This document shows, in pieces, positions 43,801-55,700 of a stretch of 64,000 nt of DNA. The number at the start of each line of letters is the position of its first letter. Within the stretch, counting starts at the first letter, position 1. Under the pieces are notes generated by a model. It saw only the letters and a list, made by a program, of their open reading frames with translations, was not told the DNA's origin and made no database searches. The stretch is from positions 154,504,559 through 154,568,558 of the forward strand of contig NC_081556.1 in the NCBI RefSeq assembly GCF_963082655.1. The letters run 5' to 3'. Position numbers and translations under genes: made by a program. Source of the DNA: Stomoxys calcitrans (Eukaryota > Arthropoda > Insecta > Diptera > Muscidae).

Positions 43801-45444
43801 GTTCTGGAACTATATCTTATTACACTGAAAAAAAAAAAATTGGCCCAAAATTTAAGATTTTTACTTATTCGTAGGATTTTAGCAATGAAAACGAGCCAAA
43901 GAACCAAACCATGAAAATGGAGATGCTATCTTTAAATTTAATTTCCTATTAACTAACGGACAGGACCATACATTTCAAATTTTTATCGCTGATTGATTCA
44001 TATTTTACTTTATAGGTGACTGCCCAATTATTATTTTTTGAAAAATTCCTTTAAACTTAGCATTTTAAAATTCTTCATCTTTGAATTAAGTTTTCAAATC
44101 TTTGGCTCGAATCATAAAAATTAGGACAACAATTTTTTCAGTGTATGACCTGAATTGGCTAATTTTGCAATCTCAAATGATCTGCAATACTTTTTGAAGG
44201 CCTTACCTTTATTGGTTCTGTGTTTTTAACATACCCGCACACAGACAGACATGGGCGGATAGACTCCAAATGTCATGCCGAACAAGAATATGAGATTCCT
44301 TAGGGGTCTAAGATCAGAATTTGTACGAATAACGGAAATGGAATAACGAAGCTATTGTAGTTTACCCCTATGCTGTGATGAAGGACAGAAGAAATGTACC
44401 AAGTCTTTGAATTTTGTTAACTGTTTAACTGTTATTCCCATCCTAAACTTTCTCCCGTTCAAACTATGCTTCTCAGCCTTTATTCAGTTAATTTATATTT
44501 CTTTGCTTGTTGTTTTTAGTGTTTTATAGACAACAAATTCCAAAACAATTATTTGTCGTAAAATTGCAATAACCCACCCACATTGCCCTCAATATTTGGC
44601 ATTGAGAAGAAGATTGGATAATAAAACTCAGGGCGGTGATAAAGTTTTTGCTTTGCTTAACTTTCGTCCCAAATGTCATCATCCTCATAAAAAGTACCCT
44701 TTTTAAATCTGTCAGTCAGCCGGCAATCAAATGGCCAAGCAACCAAGCAGACAACCAGCCAACCAACTAACCAAACGACAAACCTCTACTACCCTGAGGA
44801 GAGATGTACGGTCAAACGCCATTGATACGAGCGACTTCAACATCAACGCTAAGCCCGAGGATTATTTTATCAAGGACTAAATTAAATTTTGTGACAAATA
44901 CTTAAATCTTACAAAAGAGAGGCCATAAACCTGTTGCCATAGCCTCTGCTCTCCCCCACATGCACAATATACACTAGCGCTCACGCCCACACTCTCACGT
45001 TGCTCATGCAATTGCTGTGGAATTTGTGCTAAGCTTACATGGGTTTTTGGCCCGCAGTTGGTATATAATTCAATTTAAATCTTTTACTTGGCAGCAAGGA
45101 TTAGCTAGGATCAGTGGACGACATACTGCGTGGGAAGTGACAGAGAGGGAGAGAGACGGAGAGGGTCCGAGGTAATGGTAAATCCATGTGAATATGTGAG
45201 TATGACATTGGCAATTGTGATTGGAATTCTGCACTTACATAAAACATAACGGGGAGAGGTTTCATTTTTGCAAGAAGCAAAAACTAAATCCAATCAGTTG
45301 CAGGTTGGGGCTTTTAAAAATCATAATTTTTGTGAATAAGTTGAAATTTAAGTTTAGTACATCTCGTTTGGAAAATAAATGATTTCGAAATTACAATTTT
45401 TAAGAAGATTGGGATTTTGTAAAATAACAACTTTAATCGATTTT
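43801..45444. other. Unassigned upstream stretch
   Basis: AT-rich, with a CAACCAGC/CAACCAA-rich run at 44738-44775 and GA-rich sequence near 45140-45165. No exon supported. Confidence 0.45.
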
Positions 45445-45665
45445 TATTCCCTCGGCCATAGGATGGGGGGTATACTAATTTCGTCATTCCGTTTGTAACA
45501 CCTCGAAATATGCTCCTAAGACCCCATAAAGTATATATATTCTTGATCGCCATGACATTTTAAGTCCATCTAGCCATGTCCGTCCGACTGTCAGTCTTTC
45601 GAAAACTCGATAACTGTCAAAGGAGCAGCAAAAATGTCCGGTTTGGCGTATGGACCCTATGAATA
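45445..45665 (+). mobile_element. DINE-1-like element, left part
   Basis: Starts TTTTATTCCCTCGGCCATAG, with core CCGTTTGTAACACCTCGAAA, AAAGTATATATATTCTTGAT and GTCCGTCCGACTGTC. It is interrupted after AACTGTCAAAGGAGCAGCAA by a different tandem-unit repeat. Confidence 0.7.
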
Positions 45666-46765
45666 TCAAGTCCCACTCTCTTGAAGACACAAATTGTCTT
45701 GGCCAGCAAATACGTCCTATTTGGGGGTTGTTATGGTGGAGGGTCGTCCCCTAGACAGTTGGTTCCGAATGTTGATATCAGATTCATGGTCTACTCCCAA
45801 ATACCTTTCATTTGAGCACAATATTTCCATAGTCGGCAAACATGGCCGGCTTGGGGGATGGGACGGCCTACTTGGCCTTGAAAATATATATCGGTTGTTC
45901 CACTCTAAAAACCCTCTTATTTGAGCCTCATATTGCAATGGTCAGCAAATACTTCCCATTTGGGTGGTGTTAAGGGGGTGGGGTGGCCCCATAGACACTT
46001 CTTCGAATATTGATATCAGATTCGTGCTTTACTCACAAAGTCTTTTCATTTGAGCCCCATATTGCTATGGTCGTAAATTTGTTCCCTTTGGGGGATGTTT
46101 TTGTGGACAGGCGGCCCCCAAACACTTGGTCCCATATTTGAATATCAGATTCGTATTCTACCCACAAATAGCTTTTATTTAAGCCCCATATTCCCATGGT
46201 CAGTAAATAAGTCCTGTTTGGGGCGTGTTTTGGGGAAGGGGTGGATCCCCAGAAACGTGGTCCCACATTTGGATATTAGATTCGTATTCTACTCGCAGAT
46301 ACCTTTCAGTTGAGTCCCATATTGCCATGGTCGGTAAATATGTCCATTTTAGGGGTGTTTTGAGGCTTAGGGTGGACCCCCTAGCACTTGGCCCGACAAT
46401 TGGATATCAGATACGTTTTCTTATCCTAAATACCTTTCATTTGAGTCCCATATTGTCGTGATTGGTCTAAATATATGTTTGGTAGATTTTAGGGTGGGGC
46501 GGCCCCCCTAGGTACCCCATCCGAAATTTGGGTGTCAAGTTTTTATTTTTAGGGTACTATATGAGAGCACACAAAATTTCGCTTAAAGCGCACCACCTAT
46601 CCCCGAGATCTGGTGTTTCTGAAAATTAGGGTAAGGGGGAGGGTCCGCCCCCCTTCAGATATTAAAAATGTAGTACCCTATTTTCCCGACGGGACTATTA
46701 TGCGTCATCTGTGAAAATATCAAGAAAATCGGTTCAGTACACAAATTGAATTTTAAATATAAGAT
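45666..46765 (+). mobile_element. Unclassified repeat family B, tandem units
   Basis: Six or more diverged units of about 100-130 bp. Each has ATTTGAGCCCCATATTGCCA, TGGTCGGTAAATATGTCC, a GGGTGGGGCGGCCCC-like stretch and CGAATTTGGATATCAGATTC. It ends near GACGGGACTATTATGCGTCA and AAAATCGGTTCAGTA. A larger copy in reverse is at 55710-57655. Confidence 0.65.
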
Positions 46766-47770
46766 TAGTGTAGGTCGATTTGGATTGTAAATGGGCCAAA
46801 TCGGTCCATGTTTTGATATAGCTGCCATATAAACCGATTTTGGGTCTTGACTTTTTGAGCATCTAGAGGGCGCAATTCTTATTCGATTTGTCTGAAATTT
46901 GAAATTGAAGTGTTTTGGTATCACTTCAAATAACTGTGCTAAGTATGGTTAAAATCGGTCCATAATCTGATATAGCTGCCATATAAACCGATCTTGAATT
47001 CTTGAGCCACTAGAGGGCGCTTTCTTATCCGATTTGGCTAAAATTTGGCATGAAGTATTTCGTTATGATTTCCAACAACTGCTATAAATATGGATCAAAT
47101 CGGTACATAACCTGATGTAGCTGACATATAAACCGATCTGGGATCTTGACTTCTTAAACCTCTAGAGGGCGCAATTCTTATCCGGTCGTGCTGAAATTTT
47201 GTACAACGGTTTTTACCATGATCTTCAACATACGTGTCCAATTTGGTCTTAATCAATCTATGGCCTCATATAGATCCCACTTAAACCGGTCCAGGATCTT
47301 GAGTTCTTGAGCCACTAGAGGGCGCTATTCCTATCCGATTTGGCTAAAATTTGGTATGAAGTATTTCGTTATGACTTCCAACAACTGCTATAAGTATGAA
47401 ATTTTGTACAACGGCTTCTCCCATGATCTTCAACATACGTGTCCAATTTGGTCTTAATCGATCTGTGACCTCATATAGCTCCCACTTAAACCGATCTAGG
47501 ATCTTGAATTCTTGAGCCACTAGAGGGTGCTATTCTTATCCGATTTGGCTAAAATTTGGCATGAAGTATTTCGTTATGACTTCCAACAACTGCGATAAAT
47601 ATGGATCAAATCGATACATAACCTGACGTAGCTGCCATATAAACCAATCTGGGATCATGATTTCATAAACCTCTAGAGGGCGGTTTCTCCCATGACTTTC
47701 AACATACGTGTCCAATTTGGTTTTAATCCATCTATGGCCTCATACAGCTCCCAATCGGTGGTATAAGGTT
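46766..47770 (+). mobile_element. DINE-1-like element, right part
   Basis: Resumes at TTAGTGTAGGTCGATTTGGA, where the related element at 9554-10837 continues after its GTCC array. Six diverged units follow. The hairpin end is missing; it stops near CCTCATACAGCTCCCAATCG. Confidence 0.65.
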
Positions 47771-48379
47771 TTATTGTATGTAGTAGGCTTTGTGCGTTGT
47801 TTGTCTTTCCTAACTTGTTTCATTTTATAAGGGGGAGTGAGCTGACAGCTAGGAACTGCTTTTGAGCGTTAAACATGCAGAGAAATATTTTATCGAAAAA
47901 AATCATTTGTCATTATTAGCAACATCATTAAGTGTGACATTTGGCCTTGATACAACCTTTTGTAGCTTCCAACATAACATATAAATTATTCAGCTCGATT
48001 AATGTGCAGTTGCCAGCAAGTAAAAATTTCTTCAACTATGTCCGCGTTTACATATCTACATTTTTTCTGGTGTTTCAGGATCCTACCAAATCAGTAAACA
48101 ATGAAATTTTAATCTCATGGTTTCATAGCCTTAAATGGCTTGGCGATATAAAAAAAGGAGCAAATCTCCAACATTGCATTGACTTCCATAATGAATATTT
48201 ATGTGAATAACGTTGCGAGGCAATTTCAGCGTAAATACAATTTTAGGTCATATGACTTTGAGCTTTTCATTGTGAATATGCTTTCAAAGAAAAGTGACTG
48301 CACATTTTTAATTTATGGATCGCATTTTGTTCATTTTGGGAGGAGGAGATGCATGGTGTCACATAAGTTTAGCATTCTT
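47771..48379. other. Unassigned upstream stretch
   Basis: AT-rich, no gene or repeat recognised. Confidence 0.45.
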
Positions 48380-49718
48380 TTTATACCCAACATCCTACGA
48401 TAGGGGGTATATTAATTTAGTTATTCCGTTTGCAAGACATCGAAATATCCATTTCCGATCCTATAAAGTATATATATTCTTGATCAGCGTAAAAATCTAA
48501 GACGATCTAGACATGTCCGTCCGTCTGTTTGTTGAAATCACGCTACAGTCTTTAAAAATAGAGATAAAATTTTGCAAAGTTTCCTTTTTTGTCCATAAGC
48601 AGGTTAAGTTCGAAGATGGGCTATATCGGACTATATCTTGATATAGCCCCCATATAGACCGATCCTCCGATTTAGGGTCTTAGGCCTATAAAAGCCACAT
48701 AAATTATCCGATTTTGCTGAAATTTGGGACAGTGAGTTGTGTTAAGCCCTTCGATATCTTTCTTCAATTTGGCCCTGATCGGTTCAGATAATGGATAAAG
48801 CTGCCATAAAGACCGATCCTCCAATTTAGGGTCTTAGGCCCATAAAAGCCACATTTATTATCCGATTTTGCTGAAATTTGGGACAGTGAGTTGTGTTAGG
48901 CCCTTCAATATGCTTTGTCAATTTGGCCCAGATCGGTTCAGATTTGGACATAGCTGCCGTAAAGACCGATTTCTCGATTTAAGGTTTTGGGCCCATAAAA
49001 GGTGCATTTATTGTCAGATGTCGCCGAAATTTGGGACATTGAGTTAAGTTAAGCCCCTTGACATACTTCTGCAATATGGCACAGATCGGTCCACTATTTG
49101 GATATAGCTGCCATATAGATCAATCTCTCGATTTAAGGTTTTGGGCCCATAAAAGGCGCATTTATTGTCCGATTTCGCTGAAATTTCATACAGTGAGTTT
49201 AGTTAGGCTCTTCGGCGTCCTTCTTCAATTTGGCCCAGATCGGTTCAGATTTGGACATAGCTGCCGTAAAGACCGATTTCTCGATTTAAGGTTTTGGGCC
49301 CATAAAAGGTGCATTAATTATCCGATGTCGCTGAAATTTGTGTTAGGCTCTTCGAAATTTGTCTGCAACTTGGCCCAAATCGGTCCAGATTTGGATATAG
49401 CTGCCATGTAGACCGATATCTCGATTTAAAGTCTTGGCCCCATAAAAGGTGCATTTATAATCCGATTTCTCTGAAATTCGACACAGTGACTTATATAAGG
49501 CTTTTCGACATCCGTGTCGTATATGGTTCAGATCCGTTTATTTCTAGATATAGCTACTGTACTTATTAGTATTTGGTCCAAATCAGAACATATTTCGTTA
49601 TAACTGCTATGGGACATAAGGTGTGCAATTTTCACCGGATTTTAATGAAAGGTGGTTTACATATATACCCGTGTATCTAAAGTTCGGCATGGCCGAACTT
49701 TAAGCTTTTTTACTTGTT
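48380..49718 (+). mobile_element. DINE-1-like element
   Basis: Starts TTTTTATACCCAACATCCTA, with core CCGTTTGCAAGACATCGAAA, AAAGTATATATATTCTTGAT and GTCCGTCCGTCTGTTTG. It has about six units and ends GTTCGGCATGGCCGAACTTT with TTTTTTACTTGTT. The terminal hairpin carries compensated changes. Confidence 0.8.
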
Positions 49719-50329
49719 TTAAACTAAAAATGGTTTGGAGGGAATTCAAGGTTGCAAAGAAAAAATTTTGTTAAAATCTAAATTTTATTTCTTAGAATTT
49801 TGTCTGTAATGTTTAAGGGTTGATTGCATGTGTATGAAAGATGGCTTAAGGTGAAATGAGTCTAAGACAAAAAAAATATATCAACCTAACCAAAAAATTG
49901 CCTATATATAAATATATTTAATTTCCTTTCAAGTTTTTTTTTTGCCTGTTAGGGCGAAGATGATTAAATTTCATAATTTTTGTTGGTTTCTCTTTCGAGA
50001 CATCATTGGTTAGAAGACTGTTGCAGACAAAAAATCTGTCATAACACGAACACATGCATCAGGAAAAGTACAGCTAATGGACAGGGTTGTCGAGGGTGTT
50101 TAATCGGGTATTTGTTTTATAGAGGAGTTTTCGCAATAATTACGATACAAATGCTTGTTCTGGGATCATTTTACAAATTACCACAATCCCAAAATCGAAT
50201 GAAAATATAAATATATGGAAGCTATATCTAAATCTGAACCAATGTCAACTAAACTCTGCTCTTTTAGTAGAAGTCATGAAAAAAGATATTGTCCAAAATT
50301 TAGGGAAGATCGCTTATGCGAACGAGATC
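49719..50329. other. Unassigned stretch with a dispersed repeat piece
   Basis: 50020-50150 (GTTGCAGACAAAAAATCTGT; CAGGGTTGTCGAGGGTGTTT) matches 3120-3240. Otherwise AT-rich, no gene seen. Confidence 0.4.
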
Positions 50330-51240
50330 GTCATATTGATTTGAAGCAGATTTCTGTCAACGATCAGCGAGATTATGGAATGGTCACGGAAAGGGCTACG
50401 AGAAATGAGCTGAGGACTAACCCAAGGAAGATGGAGCTGGTGCTCTTCACTCGGAGATATAAGATATCGGATTTCTGACTCCCGTCTTTGTACGGGACCA
50501 CTCTGCATTTGTCAAAGGAGGCGATTCGGTACAATAAAAGGATTAAGAAGGAAAGGTGCCCAAAGGTGATGTGCAACTTCTTCTCCTGCAGAAGGATGTT
50601 CGGTGGGAAGTGGGAGTCAAGCCAAAAATGATATAATGAATGTAAAAGGCATTTGTGAGATCAGAGGAGTACACGAACAGGGAAATACTAAAGGTGCAGA
50701 GATGCGTTAAGATTCACACCGCAGTCGGGTCTGGATGCTAAATATACAACCTGTTGAGGTCTATATACGGGCCGGTGTCGTTAAAGTAGCTAGCGCTTAG
50801 GCTGAGGGAACTTGGCATGCCGAGAAAAGATTCAAACGGCCACTGCTCCATTCTGGATGAATTGGATGCAAGGGATGGGCTGAGGTGGGTCTTAGGCGAC
50901 CTGTAGCCGAGACCGATTCGAGAAAGGATGTTCCGCGTTCGCAGAAGGATGCTGTTTTTGAGTTGGATAAGACCTCGTTCTTCACTAACTTCTCCAGGAT
51001 GGAGTCAATGGCGGGACTGGGAATCTACTTAGAGACACACGACATCGGGTTGTCAGTTAGACTGCCGGACAAGTGTAGGTCTTTCAGGCAGAAGTCAGAG
51101 CCATTACGTTGGCCGCAAAAGAGATCCGGAGGATGGACCTACCTGTATCCGAGGATAGTCCACTTATTTATGCCTCAGTAGTTTGGTAGAAGTGCAACAT
51201 AAGGACCATGCATCAGGTTCAGAGAACATGTTGTCTTGGT
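50330..51240 (+). pseudogene. Rearranged non-LTR retrotransposon fragments, RNase H type
   Basis: Fragments in changing frames: LRLRELGMPRKDSNGHCSI near 50800; TSFFTNFSRMESMAGLGIYL near 50970 (RNase H start, Asp lost); and at 51160-51230 YASVVW*KCNIRTMHQVQRT then CCLGI, which matches the RT-thumb segment at 43490-43732. RNase H normally follows this RT segment, so the order here is inverted and implies joined pieces of separate copies or a duplication with deletion. Confidence 0.6.
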
Positions 51241-51287
51241 ATATAGAAGGGACTAGTAAGTAAGATGGTGATACTCCCTCAACGAAT

Positions 51288-51365
51288 CACCACCGTAGCT
51301 AAGTTGGTAGAATTCTCAGCTTTCCTCTGTAGGGTCAAGCGTTCAAATCCCATCAAGAGCTTTGA
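51288..51365 (+). ncRNA. tRNA-like sequence with intact pol III A and B boxes
   Basis: TAGCTAAGTTGG matches the A-box consensus and GCGTTCAAATCCC matches the B box, about 45 bp apart. The stems do not close into a good tRNA and the flank continues without a terminator, so this is more likely the head of a second SINE type than a tRNA gene. It differs from the main SINE, whose A box is TAGCGCAGAGG. Confidence 0.5.
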
Positions 51366-52258
51366 CTGAAAATACTGCAGACCAGTTCTAATATGCATCT
51401 TATATAACTCTTCAATAACGCAGCAAAATTTGCGAGTGTATAAACAAAGTAGAACCTCGTTCGAAATAAAGAAACCCGATACCATTGATTTTAATTAAAA
51501 TTTTATAACAGCCTTGCTCTGTAATGGAATATAAGAAAATATCTCCGTTTATATTGTGTAACAAGGTTAGTTAAATTTTGTTTTAATTTTTTTATCACAT
51601 TTTTTTATTTAGAGATTTGTTTAGATTTACTTTTCAGCTAAATTACCTCAACATCATTTGTAGAACTCGTGACCGGTTCTAGTTTATGCATTAAATTAAT
51701 GTGTGTGTGTGGTTCATTGATTATCCTGCTAAATTTATTGATTATCGTCACTACTATTTTTGTTTGATATTTAAATTTTGATTTGTTTAATGTGGGATGT
51801 TTGTGTTTATGGTAAGAAATACCAATTTTTAATACACAAAGCAAATGTATAAAAATGCAAATTTTCTCTGATATCAATAAATGCCATGCGAAATTATGGT
51901 TTTGCTCAATGATTAGCGACATTTTGTTTAGAGTAAAGAAATTTCTGTTTTATTTGCCAATATACAGACGTTCTGCGTCGGGCAGTGCCACATCCAAAAA
52001 TCTTGGAGACCATTCTAGAATTTTTGAACGGATAGAGATATGTACACGAAACTCAACATAACCAATGTTGAGATGTTTTCCAATAAGTTTGCAAACCCTA
52101 GTGGGTCATAGGTTGCCCCATGGGGTTTGAAAGTTGGTCACCTCGAGTGTGTCATATTTTGAATTGTTTGCCAAACAGTCGTTTATGATACTTTGTTTTA
52201 AAAGATAGAGCTCGTAAAACTCTAAAAAAAACATGCTGAAATGTCTGGAATATCTCTA
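51366..52258. other. Unassigned AT-rich stretch
   Basis: No gene seen. GTTGGTCACCTCGAGTGTGT near 52130 resembles GTTGGTCACCTCCTTATTTG at 22224, so part may belong to the CACARTG element. Confidence 0.4.
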
Positions 52259-52259
52259 A

Positions 52260-52296
52260 GGCACAATGGGAGAAAATCGAAAAAAAAAACTAGTAA
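52260..52296 (+). mobile_element. Left end of the CACARTG TIR element, truncated
   Basis: CACAATGGGAGAAAATCGAA plus an A run and ACTAGTA, identical in form to 14338. A DINE-like element follows at once. Confidence 0.5.
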
Positions 52297-53285
52297 ACAA
52301 GAAAAAGCGTGCTAAGTTCGGCCGGGCCGAATTTTATATACCCTCCAACATGGATCGCATTTGTCGAGTTATTTTCCCGGCATCTTTTCTTAGGCAAAAA
52401 AGGATAAAAGAAAAGATTTGCTCTGCTATTAGAGCGATATCAAGATATGGTCCGGTTTTAACCAAAATTAAATGATATGTTGGAGACCTGTGTAAAATGT
52501 CAGCCAATTCGAATAAGAAATGCGCCCTTTAGAGGCTCAAGAAATAAAATAGAGACATCGATTTATATGGGAGCTGTATCAGGCCATAGACCGATTCAGA
52601 CCATAATAAACACGTATATTGATGGTCATGAGAGAATCCGTCGCACAAAATTTCAGGTAAATCGGATAATAATTGCGACCTCTAGGGGCTCATGAAGTCA
52701 AGATCCCAGATCGGTTTATATGGCATCTATATCAGGTTATTCACCGATTTGAACCTTATTTGGCACAGTTGTTAAAAGTCATAATTAAATGCTTCATGTA
52801 ATATTTCATTCCAATCGGATAAGAATTGCGCCCTCTAGAGGCTCAAGAAGTCAAGACCCAAGATCGGTTTATATGGCAGCTATATCAGGTTATGGACCGA
52901 TTTGAACCATTCTTAGCACAGTTGTGGGATATCATAACAAAATACTTCGTGCAATATTTCATTCCAATCGGATGAGAATTGCGCCCTCTAGAGGCTCAAG
53001 AAGTCAAGACCCAAGATCGGTTTATATGGCAGCTATATCAAAACATGGACCGATATGGCCCATTTACAATCCCAACTGACCTATACTAAAAAGAAGTATT
53101 TGTGCAAAATTTCAAGCGGCTAGCTTTACTCCTTCGAAAGTTAGCGTGCTTTCGACAGACAGACGGACGGGCGGACGGACTAGATCGACATAAAATGTCA
53201 TGACGATCAAGAATATATATACTTTATGGGGTCTCAGACGAATATTTCGAGTAGTTACGACCAGAATGACGAAATTAGTATGGTT
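52297..53285 (-). mobile_element. DINE-1-like element
   Basis: Starts in reverse AACAAGAAAAAGCGTGCTAA, then GTTCGGCCGGGCCGAATTTT and TATATACCCTCCAACATGGA. Units with GATCGGTTTATATGGCAGCT follow. It ends with GACAGACAGACGGACGGGCG and ATCAAGAATATATATACTTT. The left TATACCC end is replaced by GTTCATGTCTATGTCC. Confidence 0.8.
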
Positions 53286-53299
53286 CATGTCTATGTCCA

Positions 53300-53560
53300 C
53301 GTCCATAGCTGCCATATAAACCGATCTTGGGTATTGACTTCTTGACCATCTAGAGGGCGCTATTCTTATAAGATTTGCCTGAAATTTTGTGCTTCTTGTT
53401 TTGGTATCATTTTCAACAATTGTGCCAAGTATGGTTCAAATCGGTTTATAACCTTATATAACTACCACATAAACCGATCTTGTATCTTGATTCTTTGAGC
53501 CACTGGAGGGCGCAATTCCCATCCGATTTGGCTGAAATTTTAGGGTATTATAAGTCAGGG
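53300..53560 (+). mobile_element. DINE-like fragment, opposite orientation
   Basis: Two units (GCTGCCATATAAACCGATCT, CTAGAGGGCGCTATTCTTAT) pointing the other way from the adjoining element. Confidence 0.6.
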
Positions 53561-54600
53561 GATTTTTTTTGTAACACCCAAAAGGAAGAGAGATAGACCC
53601 ATTGACAAGTATACCGATCGACCCAGAATTACTTTCTGATTCGATTTAGCTATGTCCGTCTGTCTGTCCGTCTGTCTGTCCGTCTGTCTATCCGTCTGTC
53701 TGTCCGTCTGTCTGTCCGTCTGTCTGTCTGTCTGTCTATCCGTCTGTCTGTCCGTCTGTCTGTCCGTCTGTCTGTCCGTCTGTCTGTCCGTCTGTCTGTC
53801 CGTCTGTCTGTCCGTCTGTTTGTCCGTCTGTCTGTCTATCCGTCTGTCTCTCCGTCTGTCTGTCAGTCTGTCCATGTTAATTTGTGTACAAACTACAGAT
53901 CGCAATATTCATGCGAACGTCTTCGAATTTGGTACAGGCATGTTTTTCGGCCTAGAGACGAAGCCTATTGAAATTGGAAAAAATCGGTTCAGATTTCGAT
54001 ATAGCTCTCATAAATGTTCGTCCGATTTTTAGTAATAATGCCATCAAAAGGTCACTTGCAGGAAGGATTTTCTAATGACTCTAAACGTTGTTGGTGAATT
54101 TCATAGTAATCGGTTCAGATTTAGGTATAGCTCTCATATAATATATATATATATAGCGCCCGATTTACTCTCCTAAAGCCATTGCTAGCGCATTTATTGA
54201 CCAATCTTCCCAAAACTTTGCACACCGCCTTCCTCGACGACTACCACAATATCTGAGAAGTTTGCTTGAAATCGGTTCGTCCGATTTGCAGTAATAATGC
54301 AATAAAATGGTAATTTGTTAACCGATTATCTCGATTATCTGGATTTTCTTATGACTCTCGACCTTGCTGGTGAATTTCACAGAAATTGGTTTAGATTTAT
54401 ATATAGCTGCCATATATGTATTTCTCCCGATTTTAACTTCTAGGTTCGCTGCAAGCGCATTATAGACCAGTTTTGCAAAAATTGTGCACAACTCTTTCCT
54501 CGATGCCTACCACAATATATAAAAAGTTAAGTCAAAATCGGTTCACATTATGAAATAATGATTTTTAACGTAGAAAAAGAGAAAAAGCTATGAGAAAGTA
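53561..54600 (+). mobile_element. DINE-related element with GTCC/GTCT array, divergent subfamily
   Basis: GATTCGATTTAGCTATGTCC leads into a GTCY array (53647-53873). Units of about 170 bp then contain AAATCGGTTCAGATTTCGAT and ATAGCTCTCATA. No hairpin end seen. Confidence 0.6.
53647..53873 (+). repeat. GTCC/GTCT microsatellite
   Basis: Dominant unit GTCTGTCTGTCC. It reads as Ser-Val-Cys-Leu or Thr-Asp-Arg-Gln repeats, not genes. Confidence 0.95.
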
Positions 54601-54743
54601 GATCGATAAAACAAAATCGAACAATCATATTCAAGATCGCCATAATTTAGATCTTAGCCTGTTTAGGGTCGGGTATGGTCCTGACAAAGTTCTCTTATGA
54701 TATACGAGGTTGTTGTTGCAACTTCCCAACCCAAACATCTCCT

Positions 54744-54789
54744 AGGAGATCAGCAAGTGATCTCTGGCTGGATCACTTGCTGATCTCCT
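54744..54789. repeat. Perfect 19-bp inverted repeat with 8-nt loop
   Basis: AGGAGATCAGCAAGTGATC (54744-54762), loop TCTGGCTG, GATCACTTGCTGATCTCCT (54771-54789). Confidence 0.9.
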
Positions 54790-54902
54790 CTCCCTTGAGA
54801 GCCGTTACATCAATCCCCATAACATTTGAAGAAGTTGATCTTCCACAATAAACCATAATAGTTCTGGCTGAACTACATTCCAGCAGATGCATCCGTCTAA
54901 GT

Positions 54903-55700
54903 TTTTTATACCCACCACCGTAGGATAGGGTGTATATTCATTTAGTCATTCCGTTTGCAACACATCGAAATATCAATTTCTGACCCTTCAAAGTATATAT
55001 ATTTCGGTTCGTTGTAAAATTTTAAGACGATTTAACGATGTCCGTGTGTCTGTTCGTCTGTCCGTCCGTCTGTTGTAATCATTCTACAACCTTCAAAAAT
55101 TTAGATATTGAGTTGAAATTTGGCACAGATACATCTTTTTAGTGCACGCTGATTAAGTTCTTGAACGGGCCAAATCGGACCATATTTGGATATAGGTGCT
55201 ATATAGACCGATCTGACGATAAAGGGTCTAATGCCCATAAAAGCTTTATTATTACTCGATTTTGCCGAAATTTGAAACAGTGAGTAGTTTAAGGCCTCCC
55301 AATATCTGACCTAAATGTGGTCCAGATCGGACTATATTTAGATATAACTGCCATATAGACCGGTCTGCCGATAAAGGGTCTGAAGCCCATAAAAGCTTTA
55401 TTTTTTTTACCGATTTCCCTGAAATTTGAAACAGTTAGTATCTTTAGGCCTCCCAACATCTGACCCAAATATGGTTCAGATCGGACTATATTTAGATAGA
55501 GCTGCCATATATACCGAAAAAGGGTCTGAAGTCCATAAATGCTTTATTTATTATCCGATTTCGCTGGAATTTGAAACAGTGAGTTGATTTGATATCCGAG
55601 CTTAATAGGGTTGAGGTCGGACTATATTTAGATACAGCTGCCATATAGACGATACTGCCGATAAAGGGTCTGAATCCCATAAAAGCTTTATTTTATGGGA
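54903..55700 (+). mobile_element. DINE-1-like element, right end lost
   Basis: Starts TTTTTATACCCACCACCGTA, with core CCGTTTGCAACACATCGAAA and GTCTGTCCGTCCGTCTG. About four units follow, closest to 7590-8830 (CCGATAAAGGGTCTGAAGCC). It runs into family B. Confidence 0.8.

Noticed and set aside
45111..45293. Minus-strand frame with a GTAAGT near its end as the missing FN3 exon
   Set aside because: The peptide has no FN3 pattern, and the phase needed before 40609 (two bases of a split codon) is not supported.
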